Notes under the pieces: generated by a model
What the model saw: the letters and a program-made list of their open reading frames with translations, nothing else
The model's database searches: none
Told to the model about the DNA's origin: nothing
Made by a program: the position numbers and the translations under genes
Part shown: positions 1 to 9,759 of the stretch, one piece after another
Numbering within the stretch: the stretch's first letter is position 1
Layout: each line of letters starts with the position of its first letter
Assembly (NCBI GenBank): GCA_027031485.1
Contig: JALVQI010000111.1
Span: forward strand, 1 to 37,940
Direction: 5' to 3'
From: Candidatus Aminicenantota bacterium
GTDB taxonomy: Bacteria > Acidobacteriota > Aminicenantia > JAMOAD01
DNA length: 37,940 bases

Positions 1-2
1 TA

Positions 3-218
3 AAAAAATCCGGTTTAAAATACGAGCTTTCACCAACAGCTACGATTATTGAGGGAGATCTTGACAGCCTTTTTAAAATAGCAAAAGAAATCCATGGGAT
101 AAGCTTTGAAAATGGAGCAGATAGGGTTGTTACCATTATTATGATTGATGATAGGAGGGATAAAAAAATCACTATGGAGTATAAGAAAAAATCTGTTCTG
201 GAGAAAATTAAAGATTAA
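3..218 (+). CDS. MTH1187/YkoF-like thiamine-binding protein, 3' end only
   Basis: The last 71 codons of a gene whose start lies outside the window; the frame is open from position 3 to the TAA at 216-218. The visible protein has the signature of the small MTH1187/YkoF (UPF0045) family: YELSPTATIIEGDLD, then GADRVVTIIMIDDRRDK and a final K-rich KKKSVLEKIKD. Family members are about 95-105 residues, so roughly a third is missing. Characterised relatives bind thiamine or hydroxymethylpyrimidine in the cytoplasm; the exact role here is inferred from family only. It converges on the epimerase gene with only 3 nt between the two stop codons and no visible terminator. Confidence 0.75.
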   Translation, partial: KKSGLKYELSPTATIIEGDLDSLFKIAKEIHGISFENGADRVVTIIMIDDRRDKKITMEYKKKSVLEKIKD

Positions 219-221
219 ACT

Positions 222-1214
222 TTAAAGCCAACCCTCGTTTGTATACCAGTCAATGACATCTGAAATTTTATTTTCAAAACTATATATAGGCGAAAAACCG
301 TATTTTTTAAGTTTTTCATTGGAACATATCCAGCACCTGTATTGAATTTCATTAATTTTATCTTTGTTAAAAATATAGTTTTTCCCGGTTACTTTTGAAA
401 TGAAGTTTGTTGTGTTCGCTAAAATCTTTCCTATCCATAAAGGAAATGTTATTTTTATTCTTACTTTTGACTTAAAGTGGTTCGCAACAATTTCCTCCAC
501 TTCACTCCATTTCAAGTCTCTATCTTCAGAAATAAAAAATATCTCTCCCGAGGATATTTCTGAATTAAGAAGATTGTAGATTGCTCCTACAATATCTTCC
601 GCATATATCCATGATAATATCCTGTTTTGAGAACTGTGCTTTATGTTTAAAGATAAGCCTTTTTTGATGAGCTTTATAGCCTCTAAAAAATCAGTGTCCC
701 ACTCCCCGTATACGGCAGGAGGCCTTAAAATAATGATGGGAATTTTGCTCTTGAATTTCAAAATTCTTTTTTCTCCTTCCAATTTACTTTTTCCGTAAAT
801 GGAAACAGGTTCGGGAGTAACACTTTCTTTTAAAGGCACACATTTTTTTGAAGGACCGGCTGCGGCGAGAGAGCTTACAAATAAAAATTTTTTTAAATTG
901 CTTAAATTTAATGAAAGCTTCGCGAGCCTCTCTGTAGCATCGGTATTTATTTGAAAATAATATTCTTCATTAGTAGCTTTTGTAATTCCTGCAAGGTGAA
1001 CTATGTGAGTGGTATCTTCCGGAATTTTATTTAAAGAGAAAAGGTTACTTCTTATAATAACGAATTTTTCCATGTCCAGGTCCGGCAATCTTTTATTAAG
1101 CTTTTGAGGATTTCTTACTAAAAGGTATACCTTCTTGACCTCTTCTTTTTTTTGTAGTAATTTTATTAAATGTATACCTATGAAACCTGTGGAACCTGTG
1201 ATAAAATAAACCAT
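222..1214 (-). CDS. NAD(P)-dependent epimerase/dehydratase (extended SDR), possible ceramide-reductase-like
   Basis: A 330-residue extended short-chain dehydrogenase. The Rossmann glycine motif TGSTGFIG is at residues 6-13, followed by VSS (113-115) and the catalytic YGKSK (Tyr140, Lys144). Such enzymes act in the cytosol or on the membrane face, oxidising, reducing or epimerising NDP-sugars or other hydroxylated substrates; the substrate cannot be read from the motifs. It is divergent from the SPT-like gene with 33 bp between the start codons. In Caulobacter the sphingolipid enzyme CerR belongs to this same superfamily, so a ceramide-reductase role is an attractive inference, not a demonstrated one. 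No good Shine-Dalgarno precedes the ATG; an extended -10 box (TAGAAT) ends 5 nt before it. Confidence 0.8.
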   Translation of the reverse strand: MVYFITGSTGFIGIHLIKLLQKKEEVKKVYLLVRNPQKLNKRLPDLDMEKFVIIRSNLFSLNKIPEDTTHIVHLAGITKATNEEYYFQINTDATERLAKLSLNLSNLKKFLFVSSLAAAGPSKKCVPLKESVTPEPVSIYGKSKLEGEKRILKFKSKIPIIILRPPAVYGEWDTDFLEAIKLIKKGLSLNIKHSSQNRILSWIYAEDIVGAIYNLLNSEISSGEIFFISEDRDLKWSEVEEIVANHFKSKVRIKITFPLWIGKILANTTNFISKVTGKNYIFNKDKINEIQYRCWICSNEKLKKYGFSPIYSFENKISDVIDWYTNEGWL

Positions 1215-1219
1215 TACCT

Positions 1220-1248
1220 ATTCTATCATAAACAAATGGAGGTTTAAA
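1220..1248 (-). promoter_or_regulatory. Candidate leaderless promoter of the epimerase gene
   Basis: On the minus strand TTTAAA (1248-1243), a 17-nt spacer and TAGAAT (1225-1220) preceded by TGA (an extended -10, TGnTAGAAT). Only five bases separate the -10 from the ATG at 1214, so transcription would begin at or next to the start codon. The -35 box overlaps the start codon of the divergent gene, which could couple the two. Confidence 0.45.
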
Positions 1249-2429
1249 TGGATATTTTTAAGAAATGTTTTGATTTTAAAGAAGCTGAAGAAGCTCAGGC
1301 AAAGGGAATTTATCCCTATTTTACCCCTATAGACGAGGTTTATGGAAATAAGGTTAAGATTAACGGAAAAGAATTAATTATGATTGGTTCTAACAATTAT
1401 CTTGGCCTCGTAGGTGATGAGAGAATTAACAGAGCAATGAAAGAAGCCATTGATAAGTATGGTTCGGGAACCTGCGGATCAAGATTTTTAAATGGGACAT
1501 TGAGCATGTATGTTGAATTCGAAAAAGAATTGGCAGAATTTATGGAAAAAGAGGCTGCTTTGATCTTTTCCACAGGATATCAGACAAACCTCGGAATTAT
1601 CAGCGCTCTTGGAACAAAAAATGATGTTCTCATAATTGACAGATTGGACCATGCTTCTCTTATAGATGCCACAAGATTGTCATTCTCAAAGGTTTATAAA
1701 TTTAAACACAATGATATGGATGATCTTGAAAGACTTTTGAAATCTCTTCCCGAAGATGTCGGGAAGCTAATTGTTGTTGACGGTGTTTATTCTATGGATG
1801 GTGATATTGCTCCTCTTGATAAGATGGTTGAGCTCAAGAAAAAATATGGTGCAAGACTTTTTGTTGATGATGCACATGGTGTCGGAGTGATAGGTGAAAA
1901 GGGCAGGGGAGCTGCAGAGCACTATGGAGTCCTTGATGAAGTTGATATTATTATGTGCACATTTTCAAAATCTTTTGCTTCTCTTGGAGGTTTTGTCGCA
2001 GGTGAAAGGAAGGTAATTGAATATATAAAACATTTCGGAAGGCCGATGATTTTCTCGGCATCCATTACACCGGCCGCTGCGGCAGCAGCTAAAGAAGCTT
2101 TAAAGATTATTAAAATAGAACCGGAAAGAAGGATTCGACTTCAGGAAATAGCTGATTTTATGAAATCCGAATTTACTAAAATGGGATATAATACGGGAAA
2201 TACTGAAACAGCAATTGTTCCTGTCATTATCGGTGATGATGAAAAAACTTTCAAACTCTGGTTGGCTTTAAGGGAAATGGGAATTTTTGTAACTCCTGTG
2301 ATTTCACCTGCCGTATCTCCAGATAATTCGAGAATAAGAACAAGTTATACTGCAACTCATACGGATGAGGAATTAAGAACAGTTCTTGAAGCTTTCTATA
2401 AAGCAGGTAAAATGCTAAATTTAATATAG
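1248..2429 (+). CDS. Serine palmitoyltransferase-like alpha-oxoamine synthase (AONS/KBL/SPT family)
   Basis: A 393-residue PLP enzyme of fold type I. It condenses an amino acid with an acyl thioester, releasing CO2. Seen: GSNNYLGL (47-54), GTCGSRFLNGTLSMYVEFE (74-92), DHASLIDATRLSFSK (134-148), HNDMDDL (154-160), VDDAHGVGVIG (206-216) and the PLP-lysine motif TFSKSFASLGG (Lys241). The SRFLNGTL, DHAS-x-ID-xx-RLSFSK and HNDMDDL blocks match, as I recall them, bacterial serine palmitoyltransferases of Bacteroidota more closely than 2-amino-3-ketobutyrate ligase. I therefore infer the first step of sphingoid-base synthesis from serine and acyl-thioester. 8-amino-7-oxononanoate synthase remains possible, but no other biotin gene is nearby. 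A clear GGAGG precedes the ATG. First gene of an operon with apt and a kinase. Confidence 0.8.
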   Translation: MDIFKKCFDFKEAEEAQAKGIYPYFTPIDEVYGNKVKINGKELIMIGSNNYLGLVGDERINRAMKEAIDKYGSGTCGSRFLNGTLSMYVEFEKELAEFMEKEAALIFSTGYQTNLGIISALGTKNDVLIIDRLDHASLIDATRLSFSKVYKFKHNDMDDLERLLKSLPEDVGKLIVVDGVYSMDGDIAPLDKMVELKKKYGARLFVDDAHGVGVIGEKGRGAAEHYGVLDEVDIIMCTFSKSFASLGGFVAGERKVIEYIKHFGRPMIFSASITPAAAAAAKEALKIIKIEPERRIRLQEIADFMKSEFTKMGYNTGNTETAIVPVIIGDDEKTFKLWLALREMGIFVTPVISPAVSPDNSRIRTSYTATHTDEELRTVLEAFYKAGKMLNLI

Positions 2430-2437
2430 GTGATTAA

Positions 2438-2953
2438 GTGAAAAAACTTGAAGAATACATAAGGGATGTTCCGGATTTTCCTAAGAAAGGAATAGTTTTT
2501 AAAGATATTACCACCCTTTTAAAAGATAAGGAAGCTTTAAAGAGAGCTGTTGATGATATGTATAAACTTGTAAAAGATACGGAAATTGACAAAGTGGTTG
2601 GTGTCGAATCAAGGGGATTTATATTTTCTCCGATTCTGGCTTACAAGCTTAATGCGGGATTTGTTCCTGTCAGAAAACCGGGAAAACTTCCCGCTGAAGT
2701 AATCTCTGAGACATATGAACTTGAATACGGGACAGATAAATTGGAAATCCATAAAGATGCGATAGAGGCAGGGGATAAAGTTCTTATTGTGGATGACCTT
2801 ATTGCAACGGGTGGAACATCAAAAGCTGTTTGTAAAATGGTTGAAAGATTGGGCGGTAAGATAGTGGGGCTTGAATTTCTCATTGAGCTTACTTTTCTCA
2901 AAGGAAGGGAAAAATTAAAAGAATACAATGTTTTTTCAATAATTAAGTATTGA
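2438..2953 (+). CDS. apt: Adenine phosphoribosyltransferase
   Basis: 171 residues, the usual size. The enzyme salvages adenine with PRPP to AMP in the cytosol. Seen: the N-terminal [30 protein letters not shown] (55-63), VRKPGKLP (78-85) and the PRPP-binding loop [14 protein letters not shown] (115-128). The start is GTG, with AGGTGA overlapping the end of the upstream gene, so translation is probably coupled to the SPT-like gene. Its TGA overlaps the TTG start of the histidine kinase. The context gives no functional link between purine salvage and its neighbours beyond cotranscription. Confidence 0.95.
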   Translation: MKKLEEYIRDVPDFPKKGIVFKDITTLLKDKEALKRAVDDMYKLVKDTEIDKVVGVESRGFIFSPILAYKLNAGFVPVRKPGKLPAEVISETYELEYGTDKLEIHKDAIEAGDKVLIVDDLIATGGTSKAVCKMVERLGGKIVGLEFLIELTFLKGREKLKEYNVFSIIKY

Positions 2954-5900
2954 ATAAAAACAAAAAGTTTTTTTTTGCATTTATTATAATTATTTTTTCT
3001 TTTTTTGCAATATATTTTTATCTGAAAGAAACTTTTTATCCGCTGGAAAAGAAAATCAAGAAAAGGATAGAGAGAAAATTTGAAAAGATCGAAAATGGAA
3101 TCATAAAAAGGAAGATAAGGAATCTCGGAGTAGAGAATTGGAATGGCGACATATGTGAAAAGTGGTCAGGCTTTACACCCAAAGTGAGTATTAAAAATTT
3201 ACCGGAAAGGGAGCTATTTTATTATGAAAATGAGATAGCAGGTTTTTTCGGATATAGAGATGGGAAAAGAGTTTTTTACTATAAGGTAGTGGATCTTGAT
3301 TTTTTTACTCAGGAAAAATCGGATGATTTTTTTCTCGAAGACATAACTTACAATGGTGTAAGCATTGATTATATTAAATACAATGATTATGAATATATGA
3401 AATTTTTAGAAAGAAAGTTTGAAGATAGTGAAGAAGATATTGTTGAAAAAAATAAAAAAGGAGAAATTTACTATTTAACTTTGATTAAAAATTCAAAAGG
3501 TACTCCTGTTTTTTTGCTTAGAGTGAAAAAAATTGGAAAAGTTGAAGCCGGCAAGATTTTTTTAAAGAAAACTTATCCTTTGTTTGTTTTATTTTTCTTA
3601 ATGGTTTTTTTAACATATTTTTTAATATTTAAAAAACTGGATATAAAAATATTTGTTTTGCTTTTTCTCCTCCTCCTTTCCGAAACTATCCTTTTCAAAT
3701 TTAATTTAAAAGAAACCTTATTTCCGGTAGGCTCTCCCCTTTTTTTAGTTTTGATTTTACCTGTTTTTGTAATATTGAGAAATTTACTTAAAAAGAGGTT
3801 TTTTTATATAGTTTTTATAATTTATTCATCAGTTTTTTTGTGCTTGTTGTTGAATAAGGAAATACCAATGAGCTCTATCTTTATAAATATTTCGATCATT
3901 TCCACTACTTTTGTAATATTTATTATAAATGATTATTTGAAAACCAATTTAAAACTTGTTGTCCTTTTTTTTATGGGAATATCTTTGATTAATTATTATA
4001 TATATGAATCAAAAATTATTAAGAATCAAAACATACTGCTTGAAAAAATTTCAAACAATATTGCTTCTTATGTTAGCCTGAACATTAGAATCACAAACAA
4101 AATCGTAAAAGATATTAATAATAAAGCTTTTATCTTTTTCATGAAAAAATATGACAGAAACAAAATTGCCGGAGCAATATTTGACAGATATTTCCTTTAT
4201 GGAATAAAGAACAGGGAATTGCCCTCAATTGCCGTTCTAAATGAAGAGAGGGTTGAAAGTTATTTTTCTCTCTCTAATCCATTACCGCGATTTCCTCTGA
4301 AAGTTTTGAAAAGAACTTATGACAACTGGCAACAATTGACCGCTGAAACAATTTTAAAAGGGATAAGACTGTCCGTCAAACTTTTTATAAGGGATTTTAA
4401 ATATAAAAATAAAAAATACAAAGTAATTGTTTTCTATCCACAGAATTTTTATGAAGATGCCCTCTTTTATTTAAGAAAGTATGGTTTTAGAAACATGTTT
4501 CTTTTAAGAGGTAGTTCATATTCTCCTTTAAAGAGAATAAAAAGAAATGGACAGTATTTTGTGGTTAAAAAGGAAAACTTCCTGTATAGAGGAATTTTTT
4601 TTAATATTGATTCCAAACAATATTTTTTATCTTTTCCATATAGAGACATATATTTTAAAACTGTGGATTGGTTGAAGATAAACTTTTTTTTAATTTTATC
4701 CATTTTAATATTTCTTCTTTTTTTAAAAAGGGAAAAACTCGGCTCCCTTAGCTTTAAAATAAATTTTGTAACTTTGATGCTGCCATTGTTTATTGTTTTA
4801 ATTCTTGAGTTATCTCTATCAAATTATTTTAGAAATTATCAATATTTATTTAAAATAAAAGAATGGGAAAATCGTGCTATGAGTGTTGAAAAAATTTCCA
4901 ATATTTTTTCAAATGAATCTTTCTCTCCTGAGGAGATATCATATTTTATTTATAAAAGTACTGAAAGGGCTGTAGCGATTTATACAAAAGATAGAATAGA
5001 GTTTTTTAACGGATATTTGGATAAGGATTTCTTTTATCTTCCATATTCCGTTTTTTCAAACTTTCGAAATGGAGGGAAGCGGATTTTTATTAAAAGGGGA
5101 GAAAAGTTAGTTTTCTTTTACAAAATAAAAGAGAAGATCTTTTCAATATTTTTTGATTTAAAAAGGGAACAGAATCTTGCTTTTATAATATTTACCAATC
5201 ACCTGATTTTTTATACACTATTTTTCACTCTTTTAATCCTTTCTTTTACTCAAATTTTGATAAAAAGATATAACCGGGGAGTTAGTAAAATTATAGAGGG
5301 TTTAAACAGAGTTAAGGAGGAGAAACTTGAAATAATTCAAGGGGAGGATTCGGGAGAAATAGGGGAATTAATAGTGAGTTTTAATAAAATGGTTAACAAT
5401 ATGAAGATTCAGAGGGAAAAAATAAAGGAATTAACTGAAAAAGAGGCTCTTTTGAAAGTGGCAAGAAAGGTTGCACATGAGATTAAAAATCCTTTGACTC
5501 CGATAAAACTAAATATTGAATATCTTTTCAATATCAGACGAGAGGATCCCGATGAATTTAATAAGAGTTTTGAAAAGATAATGAGGGCTACGAAAAAGGA
5601 GATAGAAACATTGGAGAGGGTTGTCAGAGACTTTTTAAATTTTTCCCGTGCCGGAAGACCTCCCTTAAATGAAATAGATTTATCGACTTTTATTGAAAAA
5701 ATGATCTTATTGTTTAAAGGTAGTGGTGTGAAATTTTCTATGAAGGGAGATAAAATAGTTGCAATTGCTAATGAGGCTTTTCTTGAAACAGCTTTAAAGA
5801 ATATTATAATAAATGCCATAGAAGCTCTAAAAAATGAGAAAAGGATTGACATCGAGGTATTGAAAAATGGAGATTATGCTGAAATCAGGATAAGAGATTA

Positions 5901-6096
5901 TGGAAAAGGTATCGATAGTGATAAAATAGATAATATTTTTAAATCAGGCTTTACGACAAAAAAGGGGAGTGGTCTTGGCCTTAGTATTGCTAAAGAGATG
6001 ATAGAAAAGATGGGTGGGAAAATAAAAATAATTTCCTGGGAAGGGGAAGGAACTCTTGTTATAATAAAATTAAAAAGAGAGGTGAAAGATGAATAG
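2950..6096 (+). CDS. Very large membrane sensor histidine kinase (NtrY-like output module)
   Basis: 1048 residues, far longer than a typical kinase. From hydrophobicity: one membrane segment at about 6-25, an extracytoplasmic domain to about 205, six segments between 208 and 350, a second extracytoplasmic domain (about 352-575), two segments (576-620), a third domain, and a last segment near 745-765. Then come a HAMP-like linker (about 770-815), a HisKA motif [15 protein letters not shown] with phospho-acceptor His843, an N box with [10 protein letters not shown], and G boxes DYGKGID and GSGLGLSIA. The [13 protein letters not shown] box is typical of NtrY-type kinases. No response regulator is encoded nearby, so its partner is unknown. 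It starts at TTG inside the apt stop (TTGA) and its end overlaps the next gene by 8 nt. Confidence 0.88.
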   Translation: MNKNKKFFFAFIIIIFSFFAIYFYLKETFYPLEKKIKKRIERKFEKIENGIIKRKIRNLGVENWNGDICEKWSGFTPKVSIKNLPERELFYYENEIAGFFGYRDGKRVFYYKVVDLDFFTQEKSDDFFLEDITYNGVSIDYIKYNDYEYMKFLERKFEDSEEDIVEKNKKGEIYYLTLIKNSKGTPVFLLRVKKIGKVEAGKIFLKKTYPLFVLFFLMVFLTYFLIFKKLDIKIFVLLFLLLLSETILFKFNLKETLFPVGSPLFLVLILPVFVILRNLLKKRFFYIVFIIYSSVFLCLLLNKEIPMSSIFINISIISTTFVIFIINDYLKTNLKLVVLFFMGISLINYYIYESKIIKNQNILLEKISNNIASYVSLNIRITNKIVKDINNKAFIFFMKKYDRNKIAGAIFDRYFLYGIKNRELPSIAVLNEERVESYFSLSNPLPRFPLKVLKRTYDNWQQLTAETILKGIRLSVKLFIRDFKYKNKKYKVIVFYPQNFYEDALFYLRKYGFRNMFLLRGSSYSPLKRIKRNGQYFVVKKENFLYRGIFFNIDSKQYFLSFPYRDIYFKTVDWLKINFFLILSILIFLLFLKREKLGSLSFKINFVTLMLPLFIVLILELSLSNYFRNYQYLFKIKEWENRAMSVEKISNIFSNESFSPEEISYFIYKSTERAVAIYTKDRIEFFNGYLDKDFFYLPYSVFSNFRNGGKRIFIKRGEKLVFFYKIKEKIFSIFFDLKREQNLAFIIFTNHLIFYTLFFTLLILSFTQILIKRYNRGVSKIIEGLNRVKEEKLEIIQGEDSGEIGELIVSFNKMVNNMKIQREKIKELTEKEALLKVARKVAHEIKNPLTPIKLNIEYLFNIRREDPDEFNKSFEKIMRATKKEIETLERVVRDFLNFSRAGRPPLNEIDLSTFIEKMILLFKGSGVKFSMKGDKIVAIANEAFLETALKNIIINAIEALKNEKRIDIEVLKNGDYAEIRIRDYGKGIDSDKIDNIFKSGFTTKKGSGLGLSIAKEMIEKMGGKIKIISWEGEGTLVIIKLKREVKDE

Positions 6097-6466
6097 AAGA
6101 AATCTGATGATATTGCTATTTTTTATTTTTTCTTTTATATTGATCCCTGCCATCCTATTGAGCAGTGCAAATACTCCCAAAATTGATTTTACAGGAAGGT
6201 ATGAATTGGTACCTCATAAAGGAGAGATTTTATTGCTTGATACGTGGTCCGGAAGGGTATGGATGATGGTCTACGATAAAAAAAAGAAGGAAAATTGGTT
6301 TAAAGAGCTTGTTGTTTTTGATAATGAGAACTCAATACCGTATTTAAGGATAATGAGTGATGTTAAAAAGAGAATAATTGAGAACAAAAAACTTAAAAAG
6401 AAAAAGAGTGAGAAAAAGAAAAAGTGGATAGAGGAGATAATGGGAGGAGAGGGAAAAAGGAAGTAA
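6089..6466 (+). CDS. Small secreted or membrane-anchored protein, unknown function
   Basis: 125 residues. An N-terminal hydrophobic stretch (about 6-26) ending in SSAN looks like a Sec signal or membrane anchor. A short segment follows, GRYELVPHKGEILLLDTWSGRVWMMV, which reads like the single beta-rich repeat seen in many small bacterial proteins of unknown role (a 'ligand value - LLDTxxGRVW' pattern). The C-terminal 30 residues are almost all lysine and glutamate. The start overlaps the kinase gene by 8 nt and GAGGTG lies just upstream, so it is cotranslated with the kinase and may act with it outside the membrane. That link is inferred from position only. Confidence 0.7.
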   Translation: MNRRNLMILLFFIFSFILIPAILLSSANTPKIDFTGRYELVPHKGEILLLDTWSGRVWMMVYDKKKKENWFKELVVFDNENSIPYLRIMSDVKKRIIENKKLKKKKSEKKKKWIEEIMGGEGKRK

Positions 6467-6471
6467 GATAT

Positions 6472-7533
6472 TTAAAAAATGTCTAAAAGTTTGTAAATGG
6501 CAAGAATTTTTTCTTTAAAATTTTTCGTTGAATAAGTTGAGAGAAGCTCTTCCTTACCATTTAAAATATTGTTTTTTATTGAAGGTTTTTCCATTAGAAG
6601 CTTCATTTTTTCAGCTAACTCCTCATAATTAAAGGGGTCTTCAATGTATAGAGCCCTGTCTTTTAAAACTTCGGGCAAAGAACCTCTTTTTGAAACTATT
6701 GAAACAGTGTCACATTTTAAAGCTTCAAGAGGAGGATAGCCGAAACCTTCATTTAAAGAAGGATAGAGAAGAGCAATTGCGTTTTTATAAAGTTGCATCA
6801 ATTTATTGTTATCCAGAAATCCTGTGAAAATAATTAATTTGCTTGAAGATTGATTATTCCTTAAAATCTTCTCTTTGTCTCTGTCGGAAAACAAACCTGT
6901 TATGATAAGGGGTACCTTTACAATATCTATTGCCTTCAAAATTGTTTCAATGTTTTTTATTGAATCAGAGCCTCCTACAAACAGGAAATACTTTGTAGGA
7001 ATATTCTTTAATAAAATATATTTGTTTATTTTGCAAAATTTCTCGGAGACGTAATTATATATAACTTTGATTTTTTTTTCATATTCGGGGAAAAATTTTA
7101 ATAAATCAACTTTTGTGGATTCTGATACACAAATTATAATATCAGCATATTTTCCACTTTTTAATATTATCTTAAAAATTTCTTTATGTCTTTTTGAGAA
7201 AAAAGAAGGAAAAAGAAGAGGTGTAAGATCATGAACAGTTAATATTTTTTTTATTTTCAAAGGTTTTTTTGGGACAGCATATCCCGTAGAGTGAAATAAT
7301 TTAAAATTGTATTTTTTCAGAATATTTTTTAAAAAAAAATTATCTGTAAAAGTTATTAACTTTTTAGGCGAATTGATAGAAATTGTATTTTTAAAATTTA
7401 AATTACTATCTCTGAAAAAGAGAAAGAAGAATCTTTTATCATTTTTAAAAGCTTCAATCAGTGAGTTTGTATATCTGCCGATTCCTCTGAATTTTGAATA
7501 AGTTTGGAGAGGCCTTCCGTCAATTAATATCAT
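6472..7533 (-). CDS. Glycosyltransferase family 4 (GT-B fold)
   Basis: 353 residues. It transfers a sugar from an activated donor, with retention, to a glycan or lipid acceptor at the cytoplasmic face. Seen: the N-terminal IDGRPLQ-x10-GIGRYT acceptor region, TVHDLTPL (99-106), ADIIICVSEST (130-140), FVGGSDSIKNIETILKAI (185-202) and the GT4 E-x7-E motif NEGFGYPPLE (Glu262, Glu270), followed by RGSLPEV. Donor and acceptor cannot be told. The gene begins just after the dnaK terminator on the same strand and has no Shine-Dalgarno. It converges with the plus-strand small protein gene with 5 nt between stops. Confidence 0.88.
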   Translation of the reverse strand: MILIDGRPLQTYSKFRGIGRYTNSLIEAFKNDKRFFFLFFRDSNLNFKNTISINSPKKLITFTDNFFLKNILKKYNFKLFHSTGYAVPKKPLKIKKILTVHDLTPLLFPSFFSKRHKEIFKIILKSGKYADIIICVSESTKVDLLKFFPEYEKKIKVIYNYVSEKFCKINKYILLKNIPTKYFLFVGGSDSIKNIETILKAIDIVKVPLIITGLFSDRDKEKILRNNQSSSKLIIFTGFLDNNKLMQLYKNAIALLYPSLNEGFGYPPLEALKCDTVSIVSKRGSLPEVLKDRALYIEDPFNYEELAEKMKLLMEKPSIKNNILNGKEELLSTYSTKNFKEKILAIYKLLDIF

Positions 7534-7538
7534 AAAAT

Positions 7539-7567
7539 AGTTTAAACAAAAAAAGAGGGAGAATCAA
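7539..7567 (-). promoter_or_regulatory. Possible leaderless promoter of the GT4 gene inside the dnaK terminator
   Basis: Minus-strand TTGATT (7567-7562), 17-nt spacer, TAAACT (7544-7539), then five bases to the ATG. The -35 falls in the loop region of the dnaK terminator hairpin. Both boxes are only 4/6 matches; the case rests on the same geometry seen at other genes here. Confidence 0.3.
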
Positions 7568-7580
7568 ATCTCCCTCTTTT
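7551..7580 (-). terminator. Rho-independent terminator of dnaK
   Basis: A perfect 12-bp inverted repeat (AAAAGAGGGAGA / TCTCCCTCTTTT) with a 6-nt loop. On the minus strand it follows the dnaK stop by 18 nt and runs into a T-rich tract, the standard intrinsic terminator form. Confidence 0.9.
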
Positions 7581-7598
7581 ATGTTTATCTTAAATTAA

Positions 7599-9545
7599 TT
7601 AATTTGCATCTTCAAATTCCGCATCAATTACTTCATCATCCTTACCATCATTGGCTCCTGTTTGAGCGGACGAAGTATCATTACCACCATCTGTTGGGGA
7701 TCCTTGAGATGCTTGCTGGGTTTGTTGTGCCCCCTGTTGAGGAGCTCCTTTTTGGTAAAGATTTGTTGCTATTTTACTTGAAATTCTGTTAAGTTTTTCC
7801 AGCACAGCATTTATTTCATCTTTAGATTGTGCTTTTTCCTTTACTTCTTTTGCTTCCTTTACAATATCCTCTATCTCCTTAATATCTTCAGCACTGAGTT
7901 TATCTTTATTTTCATTTTTCAGTTTTTCAAGCTGATAAGAAAGTGTATCAAGTTGATTTTTAGCTTCTATTAATTCTTTTCTCTTTTTATCTTCCTCTTT
8001 ATGTGCTTCCGCTTCTTTAACCATCTTTTCAACCTCTTCTTTGGAAAGTCCGCTGGAAGATGTGATGGTTATCTGCTGTGATTTCCCGGTTGCAAGATCC
8101 TTTGCTGAAACATTCAAAATGCCATTGGCATCTATGTCAAAGGTTACTTCAATTTGTGGAACACCTCTTGGTGCGGGTGGAATACCGACAAGATGAAACC
8201 TGCCAAGTGTTCTGTTATCTTTGGCAAGTTCTCTTTCACCCTGGATAACATGGATTTCAACTGAAGTCTGATTATCCTCGGCAGTTGTGAAAATTTCAGA
8301 TTTTTTTGTAGGAATCGTAGTGTTTCTCGGTATTAACTTATGAGCAACTCCTCCTAATGTTTCTACGCCAAGGGATAAAGGTGTGACATCAAGTAATAAT
8401 ATATCCTGAACATCTCCTGAGAGAACAGCACCCTGAATGGCAGCACCTATTGCAACCACTTCATCGGGATTAACTCCCTTGTGAGGCTCTTTACCAAAGA
8501 AATCTTTAACCATTTGTTGAACTTTCGGAATTCTTGTTGAACCTCCAACCAGTATGACCTCATTTATATCACTTGGTGTTAAACCTGCGTCGGCAAGAGC
8601 TTGTTTTGTAGGTTCCAGTGTTCTCTTTAAAATATCATCTATCATATTTTCAAGCTGAGCTCTTGTAAGCTTCATTATAAGGTGTTTCGGACCAGAAGCA
8701 TCGGCAGTGATAAAAGGAAGATTGATCTCTGTTTCAAGAGTTGAAGAAAGCTCAATTTTAGCTTTTTCAGCCGCTTCCTTTAGTCTTTGAAGAGCCATCT
8801 TATCCTTTCCAAGATCAATACCTTCCTGCTTTTTAAATTCTTCAATTATCCACTCTATGATTTTTTGGTCAATATTATCACCACCTAAGTGAGTATCTCC
8901 GTTTGTGGATTTAACCTCAATTACATTATCACCCACCTCAAGGATGGAAATGTCAAATGTACCTCCACCAAAGTCAAATACTGCAATAACTTCATCTTTT
9001 TTCTTATCCAAACCATATGCGAGTGCTGCTGCCGTTGGTTCATTGATAATTCTTCTAACATTTAAACCGGCTATTTTACCTGCATCTTTTGTTGCCTGTC
9101 TCTGAGCATCATTAAAGTATGCGGGAACTGTTATAACAGCATCAGTTATTTTTTCTCCAAGATATGCTTCCGCTGCATCCTTAAGCTTTTGAAGAATTTT
9201 AGCGGAAATTTCAGGGGGAGAATACATCTTACCCTGTATTTCAACTCTTGCATCATCATGTGGTCCTTTTACAATTTTATAAGGAACAAGCTTTTTTTCC
9301 TCTTCTACTTCATCAAATCTTCTTCCCATAAATCTCTTTATTGAGAAAATTGTGTTTTCAGGATTTGTTATCGCCTGTCTTTTTGCAACCTGTCCGACAA
9401 GCACCTCTCCGTCTTTGGTAAACGCAACCACGGAAGGTGTTATTCTTGAACCTTCCTGGTTAACAATAACCTTGGGTTCATTACCTTCCATAACAGCCAC
9501 AACTGAGTTGGTTGTTCCAAGGTCAATTCCTATTATTTTACTCAT
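7599..9545 (-). CDS. dnaK: Chaperone DnaK (Hsp70)
   Basis: 648 residues from the ATG at 9545. The ATP-dependent chaperone folds nascent and stress-damaged proteins in the cytosol with DnaJ and GrpE. Seen: [10 protein letters not shown] at the N-terminus, [36 protein letters not shown], the substrate-domain block [14 protein letters not shown], a helical lid, and a Q/G-rich tail ending [13 protein letters not shown] (typical EEVD-like acidic end). An in-frame TTG five codons upstream is not the start: it is part of the GGAGGTG that serves the ATG. No dnaJ, grpE or hrcA is adjacent, and no CIRCE element precedes it. It has its own consensus promoter and strong terminator, so it is probably monocistronic. 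Confidence 0.97.
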   Translation of the reverse strand: MSKIIGIDLGTTNSVVAVMEGNEPKVIVNQEGSRITPSVVAFTKDGEVLVGQVAKRQAITNPENTIFSIKRFMGRRFDEVEEEKKLVPYKIVKGPHDDARVEIQGKMYSPPEISAKILQKLKDAAEAYLGEKITDAVITVPAYFNDAQRQATKDAGKIAGLNVRRIINEPTAAALAYGLDKKKDEVIAVFDFGGGTFDISILEVGDNVIEVKSTNGDTHLGGDNIDQKIIEWIIEEFKKQEGIDLGKDKMALQRLKEAAEKAKIELSSTLETEINLPFITADASGPKHLIMKLTRAQLENMIDDILKRTLEPTKQALADAGLTPSDINEVILVGGSTRIPKVQQMVKDFFGKEPHKGVNPDEVVAIGAAIQGAVLSGDVQDILLLDVTPLSLGVETLGGVAHKLIPRNTTIPTKKSEIFTTAEDNQTSVEIHVIQGERELAKDNRTLGRFHLVGIPPAPRGVPQIEVTFDIDANGILNVSAKDLATGKSQQITITSSSGLSKEEVEKMVKEAEAHKEEDKKRKELIEAKNQLDTLSYQLEKLKNENKDKLSAEDIKEIEDIVKEAKEVKEKAQSKDEINAVLEKLNRISSKIATNLYQKGAPQQGAQQTQQASQGSPTDGGNDTSSAQTGANDGKDDEVIDAEFEDAN

Positions 9546-9575
9546 TTTTTTCACCTCCAAAATTTTTTCAATAAT

Positions 9576-9604
9576 ATTATAGGCAAAAATTGATAAAATG
9601 TCAA
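9576..9604 (-). promoter_or_regulatory. Consensus sigma70 promoter of dnaK
   Basis: Minus strand TTGACA (9604-9599), exactly 17 nt, TATAAT (9581-9576). Both boxes match the consensus perfectly. The transcript would start near 9569, leaving about 24 nt with a GGAGGTG ribosome site. I found no CIRCE (TTAGCACTC-N9-GAGTGCTAA) and no clear heat-shock sigma boxes. Confidence 0.85.
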
Positions 9605-9725
9605 GTAGAAAATTTTATAATATTTCACTCATATTTAAAAATTTTAAACTGGATATGGATGTGTTTGGTTTATTAATTCTTTAATATGTTTTTTATTTAA
9701 TAAATATGTAGGATGATTCCCGAAA

Positions 9726-9754
9726 TTGAAATCTTTTTTTGAAAATGTTATATT
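9726..9754 (+). promoter_or_regulatory. Candidate leaderless promoter of the GT-C gene
   Basis: TTGAAA (9726-9731), 17 nt, TATATT (9749-9754) preceded by TGT, forming an extended -10. Five bases later comes the ATG at 9760. This decides the start of the gene: upstream in-frame TTG 9739 and ATG 9745 would lie inside the promoter. Confidence 0.55.
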
Positions 9755-9759
9755 CCTCT

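Noticed and set aside
2641-2928. Antisense frames over apt, dnaK, the kinase and other genes
   Set aside because: They are shadows of clearly recognised genes.
9546-9738. CIRCE or heat-shock operator before dnaK
   Set aside because: No TTAGCACTC-N9-GAGTGCTAA or similar inverted repeat is present; only a consensus sigma70 promoter.
9739-9759. Earlier starts (TTG 9739, ATG 9745) for the GT-C gene
   Set aside because: They fall inside an extended -10 promoter; ATG 9760 fits the leaderless spacing.
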